Numbered from the stretch's first letter, positions 18,367-27,328 are shown. The stretch: DNA of 64,000 bases from Candidatus Zixiibacteriota bacterium (GCA_030605835.1 JAUWHO010000050.1:1-64000), one strand, 5' to 3'. Numbers and translations: made by a program. Notes: generated from the letters alone by a model not told the origin.

Positions 18367-18391
18367 GTAGAGCGGCGAATTTATCGCCGCT
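18367..18391 (+). repeat. REP-like palindrome with GTAG flank
   Basis: GTAG (18367-18370) is followed directly by AGCGGCGA-ATTTA-TCGCCGCT, an 8-bp perfect stem with a 5-nt loop. The geometry matches the element at 16800. Confidence 0.55.
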
Positions 18392-18410
18392 GTCTCAGCG
18401 CTTGTCAGCC

Positions 18411-18437
18411 ATGAACATGAACTATTGACCATTGACC
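18411..18437 (+). repeat. Short tandem duplications at the helicase start
   Basis: ATGAAC is repeated twice and ATTGACC twice in succession. The second unit contains the TTG used as the putative start of the downstream gene. Confidence 0.4.
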
Positions 18438-21431
18438 GATCAAAGGCAGGAGGATAACTCCCAAGTTGCCAACCACGAAATAGAGAAACCGATCTTGTCA
18501 GAAAGACTCCCCATAGGTTCGTTCGTTGCGGTTGACACTGAAACCACCGGGCTCGATTCCAAGAGAGATTCTATAATCGAGCTGGGAGCGGTCCGGGTGA
18601 TCAATGGTGAAATCGGAGATTGTTTCTCTTTACTTGTAAATCCTCAACGGGAAACCCCTCCCTTCGTGTCCAGATTGACCGGGATAACAACTTCTATGCT
18701 GTCAAACGCTCCTCCAATTGACAAAGCCCTGCCGGAATTCCTCGAATTTGTGGGCGACTCTCCGATCGTCGGTCACAACCTCCCCTTCGACCTCTCGTTC
18801 ATAAACTCCAATGGCGAAAAGCTGGGACTTCACGCCGTCGGCGAAGAGAGCTACGATACCGCCTTTCTCTCCAGACTTCTTTTCCCGAATTTGAAAAATC
18901 GCGGCCTGCGCTCCATGACAAAGCTTTTGAACTTGAAAGCCAAGCAGTATCATCGCGCCGAAGCTGACTCCCACCTGTGCGCCCAGCTGTTCGTACTTTT
19001 GCAGAAGCTTCTCGCCAACTTGGAGCAGAACAAGCTCATAAGCCTGTTGAACCTAGTCGCTGACGGGGACAGGAGTTTAGCCAGACTCTTGACCATCTGC
19101 ATCGGCCTGATCGGGACCGGGCAACCGGAATTGCCGAAGTTTCTTCTCTCTCCCGCCTCTTTGGTGAACCTGGACAACGTCATCGGCCACCGCAGAAAAA
19201 AAGAGGAGACCTTCAAAGAGTTCCTGCCACTGTCTCCGAAGGAGACAAAGGATTTTTACTCGGAGACTGGACCTCTCGCCGCCAAATTTGAAAACTACGA
19301 ATACCGGCAGGAACAAGTGCAGATGGCCTTAGGAGTGGCGGACGCCTTCAACGGCTCGAAGTTCCTCCTGGTCGAGGCCGGAACCGGGGTGGGAAAATCG
19401 TTCGCCTACCTTTCTCCGGCGATACTCTGGGCTTATCAAAACCAGGAAAAGATCATCATCTCCACCAACACCAAAAGCCTCCAGGAACAGCTTTTCTTCA
19501 AAGACCTACCTCTTTTAGAGGAGGTGATCGGAGTTCCTTTCAAAGCGGTCCTCCTCAAGGGGAGGAACAACTACCTCTGCCTCTACAAACTGCACCTTTT
19601 GATCTCCGAGGGAGAAAGACAACTTCCAGCGCAGCAGAGATTGAGACTTACGCCTCTGGTCTTATGGGCTGACAGCACCACCTCCGGGGATTTGAACGAA
19701 TGTACTGCACTATCCGGCAGGGATAGCTGGCTTCTCTCCAGGGTCTCCTGCGAGGGGAGCTTCTGCCTTTTCAAAAACTGCCCCCATTACCAGAAATGCT
19801 TTCTCTGGAAGGTCAGGAACAGTGCCAACAAGGCTGATCTGGTAGTGGTCAATCATCACCTCTTCTTCTCCGATTTGAAGGCCGACAATACCATCCTTTT
19901 AGATTACGAAAACGTCATCTTCGATGAGGCTCATAACTTAGAGAAGGTGGCCTCCCAGTATTTGGGGGAGGAGCTGTCCTTCTGGCAGGTCAGGCGAATC
20001 CTTAACTCGCTCTATGAGAGGCAGGTGATGGAGAGCGGGCTTCTACCTTTTCTCATCCAGAAGGTCAATTTCTCACCCCTGAAAAAAGTGGAGAAACTCT
20101 CCTTCGAGGAGAAAACCGATAAAGTCATCGAAGGAACAACGCTGGTCTTAAAATCTTTCGAGAGCCTTTTCAGGAAGCTCTATAGACTTATATCTCCAGA
20201 GATTCAGGGTGAGATTCGATACTCCTTCAAAAAACGCTACGAGGCAAAAAGCAAATTTATCCGTTCGCTGAGCCAGGACACCTCTTTGGTATTGAAGGAA
20301 TTAGAATCGTTGACCACCAGCCTCCACCGCTTGGTGGTCTCGTTTCAGGAATACTCCAGCGATAAATTCGAGGGGGCATTTGAATCACGGCAACTCCTGG
20401 ACGCCAAGATAGCGGAATTGAAAGGCCTCACCGCCACCACCCGCCACCTACTTTTCGCCGAGGGGCAAGAAGACCCAACTGCGTCAGGTGAAGAGGATTC
20501 TGTTCACTGGGCTGAGTTCCCACCGCAGGGGAAGGAGCTGGACACGAGGCTTGTTTCCGCGCCAATAGAGGTTGGCAGCCAAATGAACGAGCTGGTTTAC
20601 GGGCGAATTAAAACCGGGATTTTCACCTCCGCCACCTTAGCCACCGGCGGGGACTTCTCCTTTATGGCTTCGAGATTGGGTCTAGACTTGCTGGAGCAAG
20701 AAAAGCTGTTGACTTTAGAGGTGGGCTCACCCTTCGATTACAGCCGTCAGGCGCACCTATCAGTGCCGAAATTCCTCCCTTCACCTAAGGGACAGGACTT
20801 CCAGGAGGAAGTCTCCGGATTGGTAAAGCGTCTCTGTTTGACCTGCGGGAGGAACTCCTTGGTGTTGTTCACCTCTTATTCGATGTTGAACTTCACGTAT
20901 AGACGCATAAAGGAGCATCTGGAGGAAGCCGGCTTCTCCGTCCTGGCGCAAGGAGTGAGCGGGAATGCCGCCTCCATTCTGAAAAGGCTCAAAGGGGAGG
21001 AGAAAACGGTCCTTTTGGGGACCGAGAGCCTCTGGGAGGGAATCGATCTACCCGGGGAGCAGCTTGAGCTTCTTGTAATCACCAAGCTCCCCTTCGCGGT
21101 GCCGAGCGAACCGGTGGTGGAGGCCAAGCTGGAAAGAATAGAGTCCCGGGGCGAAAACCCCTTTTCACGTTACTCCGTCCCCGAGGCGGTCTTGAAGCTG
21201 AAACAGGGATTTGGTCGCTTGATCAGGAGCCAGACCGACAGAGGCGCAGTCGTAATTCTAGACAAAAGGGTCATAACTACCTCCTATGGAGAATACTTCT
21301 TAAAGAGTCTCCCCTTGGCTGGCAAAAGCTTCGAGCACGAAAAGGAACTGCTCGCGGAATTGAGAGAATGGTTTGCCTCCAGGGAGAAGATAAGAAAAGC
21401 CGACCGAGGTGGTTCACCGGGTGTCGCATGA
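18432..21431 (+). CDS. dinG: DnaQ-family exonuclease / DinG-family helicase fusion
   Basis: 999 residues. The N-terminal 3'-5' exonuclease domain (about 28-190) has FVAVDTETTG, NLPFDLSF and the HRAEADSH motif. The C-terminal superfamily-2 XPD/DinG helicase has Walker A EAGTGVGKS (about 314), a cysteine cluster around 437-455 for a 4Fe-4S cluster (SCEGSFCLFKNCPHYQKC), the box FDEAHNLE (about 497) and motif VI QGFGRLIRS. It is likely a DNA-repair enzyme acting on structured or damaged DNA. The first in-frame start is TTG 18432, which lacks a good ribosome site; TTG 18495 is an alternative just before the conserved domain. Confidence 0.9.
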   Translation: MTDQRQEDNSQVANHEIEKPILSERLPIGSFVAVDTETTGLDSKRDSIIELGAVRVINGEIGDCFSLLVNPQRETPPFVSRLTGITTSMLSNAPPIDKALPEFLEFVGDSPIVGHNLPFDLSFINSNGEKLGLHAVGEESYDTAFLSRLLFPNLKNRGLRSMTKLLNLKAKQYHRAEADSHLCAQLFVLLQKLLANLEQNKLISLLNLVADGDRSLARLLTICIGLIGTGQPELPKFLLSPASLVNLDNVIGHRRKKEETFKEFLPLSPKETKDFYSETGPLAAKFENYEYRQEQVQMALGVADAFNGSKFLLVEAGTGVGKSFAYLSPAILWAYQNQEKIIISTNTKSLQEQLFFKDLPLLEEVIGVPFKAVLLKGRNNYLCLYKLHLLISEGERQLPAQQRLRLTPLVLWADSTTSGDLNECTALSGRDSWLLSRVSCEGSFCLFKNCPHYQKCFLWKVRNSANKADLVVVNHHLFFSDLKADNTILLDYENVIFDEAHNLEKVASQYLGEELSFWQVRRILNSLYERQVMESGLLPFLIQKVNFSPLKKVEKLSFEEKTDKVIEGTTLVLKSFESLFRKLYRLISPEIQGEIRYSFKKRYEAKSKFIRSLSQDTSLVLKELESLTTSLHRLVVSFQEYSSDKFEGAFESRQLLDAKIAELKGLTATTRHLLFAEGQEDPTASGEEDSVHWAEFPPQGKELDTRLVSAPIEVGSQMNELVYGRIKTGIFTSATLATGGDFSFMASRLGLDLLEQEKLLTLEVGSPFDYSRQAHLSVPKFLPSPKGQDFQEEVSGLVKRLCLTCGRNSLVLFTSYSMLNFTYRRIKEHLEEAGFSVLAQGVSGNAASILKRLKGEEKTVLLGTESLWEGIDLPGEQLELLVITKLPFAVPSEPVVEAKLERIESRGENPFSRYSVPEAVLKLKQGFGRLIRSQTDRGAVVILDKRVITTSYGEYFLKSLPLAGKSFEHEKELLAELREWFASREKIRKADRGGSPGVA

Positions 21432-21457
21432 GAGCATCGGATGCCAACAGAAATGCT

Positions 21458-21485
21458 TTGACAAATGCCGTTTCCCAGGTATAAT
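21458..21485 (+). promoter_or_regulatory. Strong sigma-70 promoter for a T9SS cargo gene
   Basis: Perfect TTGACA (21458-21463) and perfect TATAAT (21480-21485) with a 16-bp spacer, 38 nt upstream of the TTG start at 21524. Confidence 0.75.
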
Positions 21486-21523
21486 AAGGAAAAAACGGGG
21501 GAGTTGCCTCAGGAGCCGGTCTA

Positions 21524-22660
21524 TTGAAAGCCAGAATTCTCAGAGTCTCAACCCCTCTGTTCTTAGTTGTTCTGATATCTATCAAGGTACCAGCAAGCCT
21601 CGGATCTGACCTCCCACTCAGTCCTCCTCTGCCAGAGCAGGAGCGTGAACGCATGAATTCCATTTACGATGCCGACCCCGATGCTTTCGCTCAGGATATC
21701 ATCGTCGCCGCTTTAGTCAAATCCTGGGGCTACTGGGATTATCTCGTATGGGAAGATTTGAACCAAAACTGGTCCCAATACGGGGCAACCCCGATCTTCA
21801 TTGACACCACACTGCTCAACAAGGAGAGCTTCAGTCATCAGGACCTGACCGATATTGGCGCAGATATGTTGATCATCAGCGACCCCTCCGGAGGTTGGAA
21901 GACGTTCAGCCAGGAGGAGATTGACGCCGTAGAGCAGTATGCCCAAAGTGGCCACAACCTGCTGGGAACCTATCTACTCTTCTCTTATCCTTACGGTGAT
22001 ACCACTATCGACAATCGAGGTTTAGCTCCCATTTTCGGCTTCGACTCCTCCATGACGTATTCACTAAGGGGAATTGACCGCAGGTATCACTTCAACCAGG
22101 GGGAATATGTTTTCGAGGGGATGGCGAGTCCCTATAAGAGCGAGGGTCATAGTCTCTCGCAGGTGCCGGACAAGGGATTCTGGTCGAGTGCTGATCTGGT
22201 GAGTGGCCGGGTGGCGGCGGCAACCCTCGACAATCTCGGCATAGTTGCCTTCTACCCCGCAGGCAAATATGTCGCCTTCTATATCAGCTCCATGCCGGAA
22301 TATGAGGGAGGCGAGACTGACAAACAGTTCCTGTATAATGCTATCTCCTACCAGGGGCCGACTGACGTCGACGAACCGGAGAACTCGATCTTCCCGAGAG
22401 AATTCGCCCTCCTTCAGAATTACCCCAACCCCTTCAACCTCTCCACGATTTTCGAATATCATCTCACCCAGGATTGCGAGGTCACCCTGGAGGTGTTGAA
22501 CCTCCTGGGGCAAAAGGTCGCCGTCCTCGTCAGTGCAAGGCAAGCCGCCGGTCGTCAGGCGGTGGGGTGGCATCGTGGGTCTTTGGCCTCTGGAACCTAT
22601 TTCTATCAGTTGCGGGCGGGGAATTTCCTAACTGTTAAGTCCATGGTAATCTTGAAGTAG
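21524..22660 (+). CDS. Secreted protein with T9SS C-terminal sorting domain
   Basis: 378 residues. An N-terminal signal peptide (ILRVSTPLFLVVLISI) is followed by a domain of about 220 residues that looks like a class-I amidotransferase-like alpha/beta fold without an obvious catalytic Cys (GADMLIISDP, EQYAQSGHNLLGTYLL). Residues about 295-378 form the sorting domain: ALLQNYPNPFNLST, VTLEVLNLLGQKV, ASGTYFYQLRAG and the ending KSMVILK. Export by type IX secretion is inferred from this tail. The TTG start has AGGAG about 9 nt upstream and a near-perfect promoter precedes it. Function beyond export is unknown. Confidence 0.75.
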   Translation: MKARILRVSTPLFLVVLISIKVPASLGSDLPLSPPLPEQERERMNSIYDADPDAFAQDIIVAALVKSWGYWDYLVWEDLNQNWSQYGATPIFIDTTLLNKESFSHQDLTDIGADMLIISDPSGGWKTFSQEEIDAVEQYAQSGHNLLGTYLLFSYPYGDTTIDNRGLAPIFGFDSSMTYSLRGIDRRYHFNQGEYVFEGMASPYKSEGHSLSQVPDKGFWSSADLVSGRVAAATLDNLGIVAFYPAGKYVAFYISSMPEYEGGETDKQFLYNAISYQGPTDVDEPENSIFPREFALLQNYPNPFNLSTIFEYHLTQDCEVTLEVLNLLGQKVAVLVSARQAAGRQAVGWHRGSLASGTYFYQLRAGNFLTVKSMVILK

Positions 22661-22844
22661 GCTCAGTCCTATCCAGAGGCCCGACCAGTTCAAGGCTGTT
22701 TTAGGCAATTAGGGAAGCTAGCCTTGGGGGACCGCTCTGATTTGCACTCATTTGAGGGGATAGCGCTACATCGGACTGCCTGAAAACCCCACAATGGAGA
22801 TCCTCCACTCAACCTATCATTTCTCAAAAATTTTCAGATTATCC

Positions 22845-22873
22845 TTGACATATATAGAGTGAACATGTATTTT
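22845..22873 (+). promoter_or_regulatory. Candidate promoter of long leader
   Basis: TTGACA (22845-22850), 17-bp spacer and TATTTT (22868-22873). The preceding ATCC is shared with the promoter at 25659. Confidence 0.5.
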
Positions 22874-23020
22874 ATGAAAGCGGAGGATTATTCTTTCTGC
22901 ACCAATGTTCTTCCACAGGAGCTCGTGACAGCGGTTCGTCTGCTGTCTCTAACTAAGGACAGTTACTTACAGTCTTAGGGCAAATGTTAATCTTTCTCGG
23001 CTTCGCCGTGAGGAGGTGAT

Positions 23021-23116
23021 GTGAGCAACAGCATTTCACCCAGACAGGTGGTTAGTCAAGACCAAGAAGCTTTAAACCCTTTCGAACTCACGGGAGCCCA
23101 AAATGAGAAGAAGTAA
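23021..23116 (+). CDS. Possible 31-residue leader ORF
   Basis: A GTG start 4 nt after a perfect AGGAGG opens a frame beginning VSNSISPRQVV and stopping at TAA 23114-23116. An overlapping ATG-TGA start-stop pair (23019-23024) lies on the same ribosome site. It may be a translated leader peptide controlling the downstream gene, or chance. Confidence 0.25.
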   Translation: MSNSISPRQVVSQDQEALNPFELTGAQNEKK

Positions 23117-23202
23117 CATTTCATTTTGGTAGATACATTTCACAGGAGCAATATCCAGCCAAAGAGGTGAATGATATATTCTATCTGATATTTTGCACAA
23201 TT

Positions 23203-23211
23203 TGCTATACT
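23203..23211 (+). promoter_or_regulatory. Candidate extended -10 promoter
   Basis: TGC-TATACT (TGn plus -10 hexamer) without a clear -35, about 200 nt upstream of the start at 23413. Confidence 0.3.
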
Positions 23212-23412
23212 GTTAACTTACCGCGTGAACACTTCTTAACCCGCCCATGTGGCGGAACGCTGAAGGGAGGTGATCGCTAGCCTGAAGGGTTATATGTCAA
23301 ACACCGGATGATATATTCAAGAAATTCCAACGGTTTGGAATGTTTATAATCATCCGGAAACGTCCCGCCTTTTTTCAAAGGCAAAAACCGAGTTATGAAG
23401 GAGTAATTAGTG

Positions 23413-25464
23413 ATGAAGAAATTTGTTTTAGCGTGGTCTGTTATCCTCGCGATCGCTCTGGTGGGGAGCGCCTTTGCCGGCGATTTCTCTGATCTGACGA
23501 GCCCGAAGCCGGCGAAATCAGCGACTTTTCTCATCGAGAAGGAGTCGGGTGCGATAACCGCTACCAATGAGTATCAGCAGAGGGATCGCCGGGAAGAGGT
23601 CTTTCGGTACCATCCGTCTCTGCTAACTGTTCCCCCCCCCAACGATTCTTGCGAGAACGCCGAGTTTATTGCTGGTCCATTCCCGGTGAGCGGTCCAGGT
23701 ACCACGGTTGATGCCACTATCGATTGCCCCGGCGTTCTGGATTGGAATGGTGTTTGGTACGTGTTTGACCTGCCGTACGCGTCCAACACCGTCTTCATAG
23801 AGCTTTGCCCTGACAATATAGACTTATACACCGTGGGCATTGTCCTTATGGACGACTGCGCCTGTGATGACTATGTCATACGCGACGTTGGTGCCTTTGG
23901 CATTTGCGCCAGCGGCTACACTGGCTATACCATGACCTTCAACAACGTGCCCGGCCCGGCGACCTGGTACTGGCCAGCTTACGGTGTCGACGCTGCAATG
24001 CAAGGGTTAGACTTTGTGTGGACGATCGACATTACCGAGCCGCCTCCGCCTCCTGACAACGACTCCTGCGAAACTGCTGAGCCTACCGGCGACGTGGTGG
24101 ACCTTCCGTTCTCCACTACGACAGCTACCGCCAGCGGCTATGGCACCTGCATGACCAGCCCGGACATCTGGTATCTCTACACGGCCAGTACTTCTGGTGA
24201 CATTGTCGTGAGCCTCTGCGGTTCTGAATACGACACTAAACTGGCGGTGTACGACAGCAGTTCCTGCGATCCATTGTCGCCCGAGATTGAGTGTAATGAT
24301 GACTTCTGCGGCATGCAGTCGCAAATCACCTACACCGCGGTCGAGGGGAATCTATACCTGATTCAGGTTGGAGGCTTTTCCTCCTATACCGGTGATGGCG
24401 TACTCTCCATTGGTCCTCCCGGGGGTCCCCCCGAGAACGACTCCTGCGAGACCGCTGAGGCTATCGGGAGGGTGGAAAACTATCCGTTCTCCACTATGGA
24501 GGCTACCGCCAGCCTTTATGGGACCTGCATGACCAGCCCGGACATCTGGTACGTTTACACTGCTGAAGTCAGTGGGTCCACAATTGTGAGCCTCTGCGGT
24601 TCTGAATACGACACTAAACTGGCAGTGTACGACGGCAGTTCCTGCGACCCATTGTCGCCCGAGATTGAGTGCAACGATGACTGGTGTGGCTTGCAATCGC
24701 AGATCACATACTTGGCAGTCGAGGGCAACGAGTACCTGATCCAGGTCGGAGGCTATTCCAGCAGTGTCGGTGACGGTGTGATCTCCATCATGGCTGAGGA
24801 GCCTACGGTATCGATGCAGTGTGACCTCCTCACCCCCATGTTCTGCCGCGGCAAGACTTTCTACTTCATGCTCACCATCGATAACCCCACCGGAGGCGAG
24901 ATCACCGGAACTCTGACTTTCAACGGTTACGCCGGCTATGACTGCGACCCGGCTAATGTCCTCAACGACATTACCAGGAACAAGACCTATCCTGATGGCG
25001 AAACCCAGGAGTATTACTTCTACCACGTTGCTGCGTCTGTTCCAGCGGGTCAGTATAGCGCTTCGATAGGTGGCACTCTCAGTGGCTACGACCTGTTCTG
25101 CTGCATGAACGGCGACATTGTTGAGTGCGGACCGTTCAAGAATGGCAACAACACCACCTGGGAGCTGGTCCAGGTTGAACGTCCGGAGGTTGGTCTACCC
25201 ACGGTTACCTCTTTGGCCCAGAACTATCCTAACCCGTTTAACGCCACCACCAACATCAGCTTCGATCTGACTGTGGCCGGCAATGTCAGCCTGAACGTTT
25301 ATGACATTACTGGTCGTCTGGTGGTTACCTTAGTTGACGGGCAGATGGATGCTGGTCAGCACGTGGTGGTCTGGGATGCCTCCAACGTCTCCAGTGGCGT
25401 TTACTTCTACAAGCTCACTGCTGGTGATTACACAGCCACCAAGAAGATGAACTTGCTGAAGTAG
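23413..25464 (+). CDS. Secreted PPC-repeat-like protein with T9SS sorting domain
   Basis: 683 residues. A signal peptide (MKKFVLAWSVILAIALVGSAF) precedes three related beta-sandwich modules, each opening with a (P)NDSCE(T/N)AE motif near residues 77, 215 and 340. They resemble pre-peptidase C-terminal domains; the second and third are very similar (GSEYDTKLAVYD in both). A Cys-containing domain follows (about 465-595, FCCMNGDI), then the sorting tail AQNYPNPFNATT to KKMNLLK. The C-terminal 215 residues are closely related to the gene at 25871. ATG 23413 has AAGGAG 9 nt upstream; GTG 23410 is the alternative. Probably a surface or secreted protein; no catalytic domain is seen. Confidence 0.8.
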   Translation: MKKFVLAWSVILAIALVGSAFAGDFSDLTSPKPAKSATFLIEKESGAITATNEYQQRDRREEVFRYHPSLLTVPPPNDSCENAEFIAGPFPVSGPGTTVDATIDCPGVLDWNGVWYVFDLPYASNTVFIELCPDNIDLYTVGIVLMDDCACDDYVIRDVGAFGICASGYTGYTMTFNNVPGPATWYWPAYGVDAAMQGLDFVWTIDITEPPPPPDNDSCETAEPTGDVVDLPFSTTTATASGYGTCMTSPDIWYLYTASTSGDIVVSLCGSEYDTKLAVYDSSSCDPLSPEIECNDDFCGMQSQITYTAVEGNLYLIQVGGFSSYTGDGVLSIGPPGGPPENDSCETAEAIGRVENYPFSTMEATASLYGTCMTSPDIWYVYTAEVSGSTIVSLCGSEYDTKLAVYDGSSCDPLSPEIECNDDWCGLQSQITYLAVEGNEYLIQVGGYSSSVGDGVISIMAEEPTVSMQCDLLTPMFCRGKTFYFMLTIDNPTGGEITGTLTFNGYAGYDCDPANVLNDITRNKTYPDGETQEYYFYHVAASVPAGQYSASIGGTLSGYDLFCCMNGDIVECGPFKNGNNTTWELVQVERPEVGLPTVTSLAQNYPNPFNATTNISFDLTVAGNVSLNVYDITGRLVVTLVDGQMDAGQHVVVWDASNVSSGVYFYKLTAGDYTATKKMNLLK

Positions 25465-25510
25465 GGCAAAGGCATATCCTTGTGGCGCTATGTGGTGTCA
25501 CGAGAGTGCA

Positions 25511-25541
25511 GGGGCGGGAGTCTGACTCCCGCCCCTTTTGT
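25511..25541 (+). terminator. Rho-independent terminator
   Basis: Perfect 10-bp stem GGGGCGGGAG / CTCCCGCCCC with a TCTGA loop, followed by TTTTGTTG. Confidence 0.8.
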
Positions 25542-25658
25542 TGTCGCAGCAGGAGAGGTCGAAAAGGTTCGGAAATACCTCCCTTCCATCCGGCGAATCA
25601 GTGCAGGGCAGGACCCTGGGTCCCTGAGCTCCCGGCCGGGTAGTTGTCCGATTTATCC

Positions 25659-25687
25659 TTGACAGAAATGGGTTGAGTCCGTATCTT
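25659..25687 (+). promoter_or_regulatory. Promoter of the second T9SS paralogue
   Basis: TTGACA (25659-25664), 17-bp spacer and TATCTT (25682-25687). Confidence 0.5.
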
Positions 25688-25778
25688 ATAATGATGCAGA
25701 GATTTCTTCTGGCGCGATAAACTAAGGATAGTTGCAGAATTTCTGTTGTGAACTCTAATCTTCTCTGAGCTGACCGCG

Positions 25779-25796
25779 AGGAGGTGGTGGATGTAA
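25779..25796 (+). promoter_or_regulatory. Leader Shine-Dalgarno with ATG-TAA start-stop pair
   Basis: AGGAGG (25779-25784), a 6-nt spacer, then ATG immediately followed by TAA (25791-25796). It is 75 nt upstream of the true start at 25871, which has its own GAGGAGG. This could be a ribosome-stalling or standby element. Confidence 0.4.
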
Positions 25797-25870
25797 TTAG
25801 GCCAAGCTAGTCATTTAGGCTTCCGGTTTAACTTCAACCTAATTTAACCTCAAATTGAGGAGGTAAACAG

Positions 25871-27193
25871 ATGCACCCTCGTAAGAGTCTCTTTGGACTG
25901 GTCTTGCTGGTCTCAGCTTTTCTCGTCATCGGCTCGACCGGTCCTGCAAGTGCCGGGATGGGTGGCCCCGACGATTTCGGTTACGTCTGGATCGACTCCG
26001 ATGAGCCCGGTGGCCCCACCTACAACTGGGTGGACATCACCGGCCGGGGAACCCAGATATACATGTCAGACGACGATAATGAGCCCATAACCATGCCGTT
26101 TAGCTTCCACTTCTACGACAATAACTTCAGCGGCGAGATGCGGGTCTGCTCCAACGGCTGGGTGAGCTTCACCAGTACCTCAACCGCTTACTCCAACTAT
26201 GGTTTGCCCAGCAGCAACGCTCCGGAGAACCTGCTGGCAGCGTTCTGGGACGATCTGAACCCCAGCACCGGCGGTCAGATCTGGTGGTTTGGGAATTCCG
26301 ATTCCCTGATTGTCTCCTGGATTGAGGTCCCGCACTATTATCAGACCGGCGCCAATACCTTCCAGATCATCTTGACTGCCGACGACGGAATCCACTATCA
26401 GTTCAACTCCATGAGCGACCCTTTGAACGAGTGCACCGTCGGAATCCAGAACGACAACCAGACCATCGGCCTGCAGGTAGCTTACGATGAGAGTTATGTC
26501 CACAACCAGTTGGCGGTGGATTTCTTACTGCCAGATGTGATGTTGTTCTGTGACAATCTCTCTCCGCAGTTCTGCCAGGGCAAGAAATTCTACTTCATGG
26601 TCACCGTCAACAATCGCACCGGCGGTAACATCTCCGGCATTCTGACCTTCAGCGGTTATACCGCTTACGGCTGCGATCCGGCCAACCTTCTGGTCGCCAT
26701 GGGGAGGAATAAAACCTACCCCGCCGGCACCACTCAGGAATATTACATGCTCAAGGTTCCCAACTCTGCTGCTCCGGGACCGTACAGCGCTTCTATTGAT
26801 GGCAGCCTCAGCGGCAGTGACGTCTTCTGCTGCATGAACACCGACATTATTGATTGCGTCCCCTGGAGGATCGGCGACAACACCGAGTGGGAGTTAGTGC
26901 AGGCAGACCGCCCGGAGGCCATTCTCCCGACGGTTACCGAGCTTCATCAGAACTATCCCAATCCTTTCAACGCCACCACCAGCATCAGCTTTGATTTGGC
27001 TGAGGCCGGCAATGTCAGTCTGAACGTTTATGACATTACTGGTCGTCTGGTGGTTACCTTGGTTGACGGGCAGATGGATGCTGGCAGCCACGTGGTGGCC
27101 TGGGATGCTTCCAACGTCGCCAGTGGCGTCTATTTCTACAAGCTGACCGCTGGTGATTACACCGCCACCAAGTCTATGAACTTGCTGAAGTAA
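25871..27193 (+). CDS. Secreted protein with T9SS sorting domain (paralogue of 23413)
   Basis: 440 residues. A signal peptide (LFGLVLLVSAFLVIGSTGPASA) precedes a beta-sandwich domain (about 30-215) with FSFHFYDNNFSGEMRVCSNG and WDDLNPSTGG, typical of repeat-rich extracellular proteins in FCB genomes. From about residue 220 it matches the upstream paralogue: FCQGKKFYFMVTVNN, DVFCCMNTDI, then YPNPFNATT and the closing KSMNLLK. The last 180 bp are almost identical at DNA level to the upstream gene, pointing to recent duplication or gene conversion. ATG 25871 has an ideal GAGGAGG. T9SS export is inferred; no enzyme motif is seen. Confidence 0.78.
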   Translation: MHPRKSLFGLVLLVSAFLVIGSTGPASAGMGGPDDFGYVWIDSDEPGGPTYNWVDITGRGTQIYMSDDDNEPITMPFSFHFYDNNFSGEMRVCSNGWVSFTSTSTAYSNYGLPSSNAPENLLAAFWDDLNPSTGGQIWWFGNSDSLIVSWIEVPHYYQTGANTFQIILTADDGIHYQFNSMSDPLNECTVGIQNDNQTIGLQVAYDESYVHNQLAVDFLLPDVMLFCDNLSPQFCQGKKFYFMVTVNNRTGGNISGILTFSGYTAYGCDPANLLVAMGRNKTYPAGTTQEYYMLKVPNSAAPGPYSASIDGSLSGSDVFCCMNTDIIDCVPWRIGDNTEWELVQADRPEAILPTVTELHQNYPNPFNATTSISFDLAEAGNVSLNVYDITGRLVVTLVDGQMDAGSHVVAWDASNVASGVYFYKLTAGDYTATKSMNLLK

Positions 27194-27228
27194 GCCAGAG
27201 GTTGCAGGTCTGGTAAAGCATTATAGCT

Positions 27229-27260
27229 GGGGCAGGAGTTGAACTCCTGCCCCATTTTTC
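27229..27260 (+). terminator. Rho-independent terminator
   Basis: Perfect 10-bp stem GGGGCAGGAG / CTCCTGCCCC with a TTGAA loop, followed by ATTTTTCT. Confidence 0.8.
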
Positions 27261-27304
27261 TGCCTCCCCACTGCGACAGGAGTTGGACTCGTGGCCTGAC
27301 TTCT

Positions 27305-27328
27305 GGCGGGATGAATTCCCGCCACTAC
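27305..27328 (-). repeat. REP-like palindrome with GTAG flank
   Basis: GGCGGGA-TGAAT-TCCCGCC followed by A-CTAC (27325-27328). On the minus strand this reads GTAG-T-palindrome. Confidence 0.5.

Larger units (their letters stand above)
22661..23412 (+). other. Long intergenic/leader region
   Basis: 752 bp with no recognised gene. It contains a promoter at 22845-22873, a strong Shine-Dalgarno at 23011-23016 followed by ATG-TGA and by a 31-codon GTG frame, an extended -10 at 23203-23211, and an AAGGGAGGTGATC motif at 23263-23275. Part of it is similar to the leader of the paralogous gene at 25871. Confidence 0.6.
25465..25870 (+). other. Intergenic region with terminator, promoter and structured leader
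   Basis: 406 bp. Terminator at 25511-25540, promoter at 25659-25687, then a leader of about 175 nt. The leader includes a Shine-Dalgarno and start-stop pair at 25779-25796 and resembles the leader around 22960-23024. No protein gene is seen. Confidence 0.6.
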
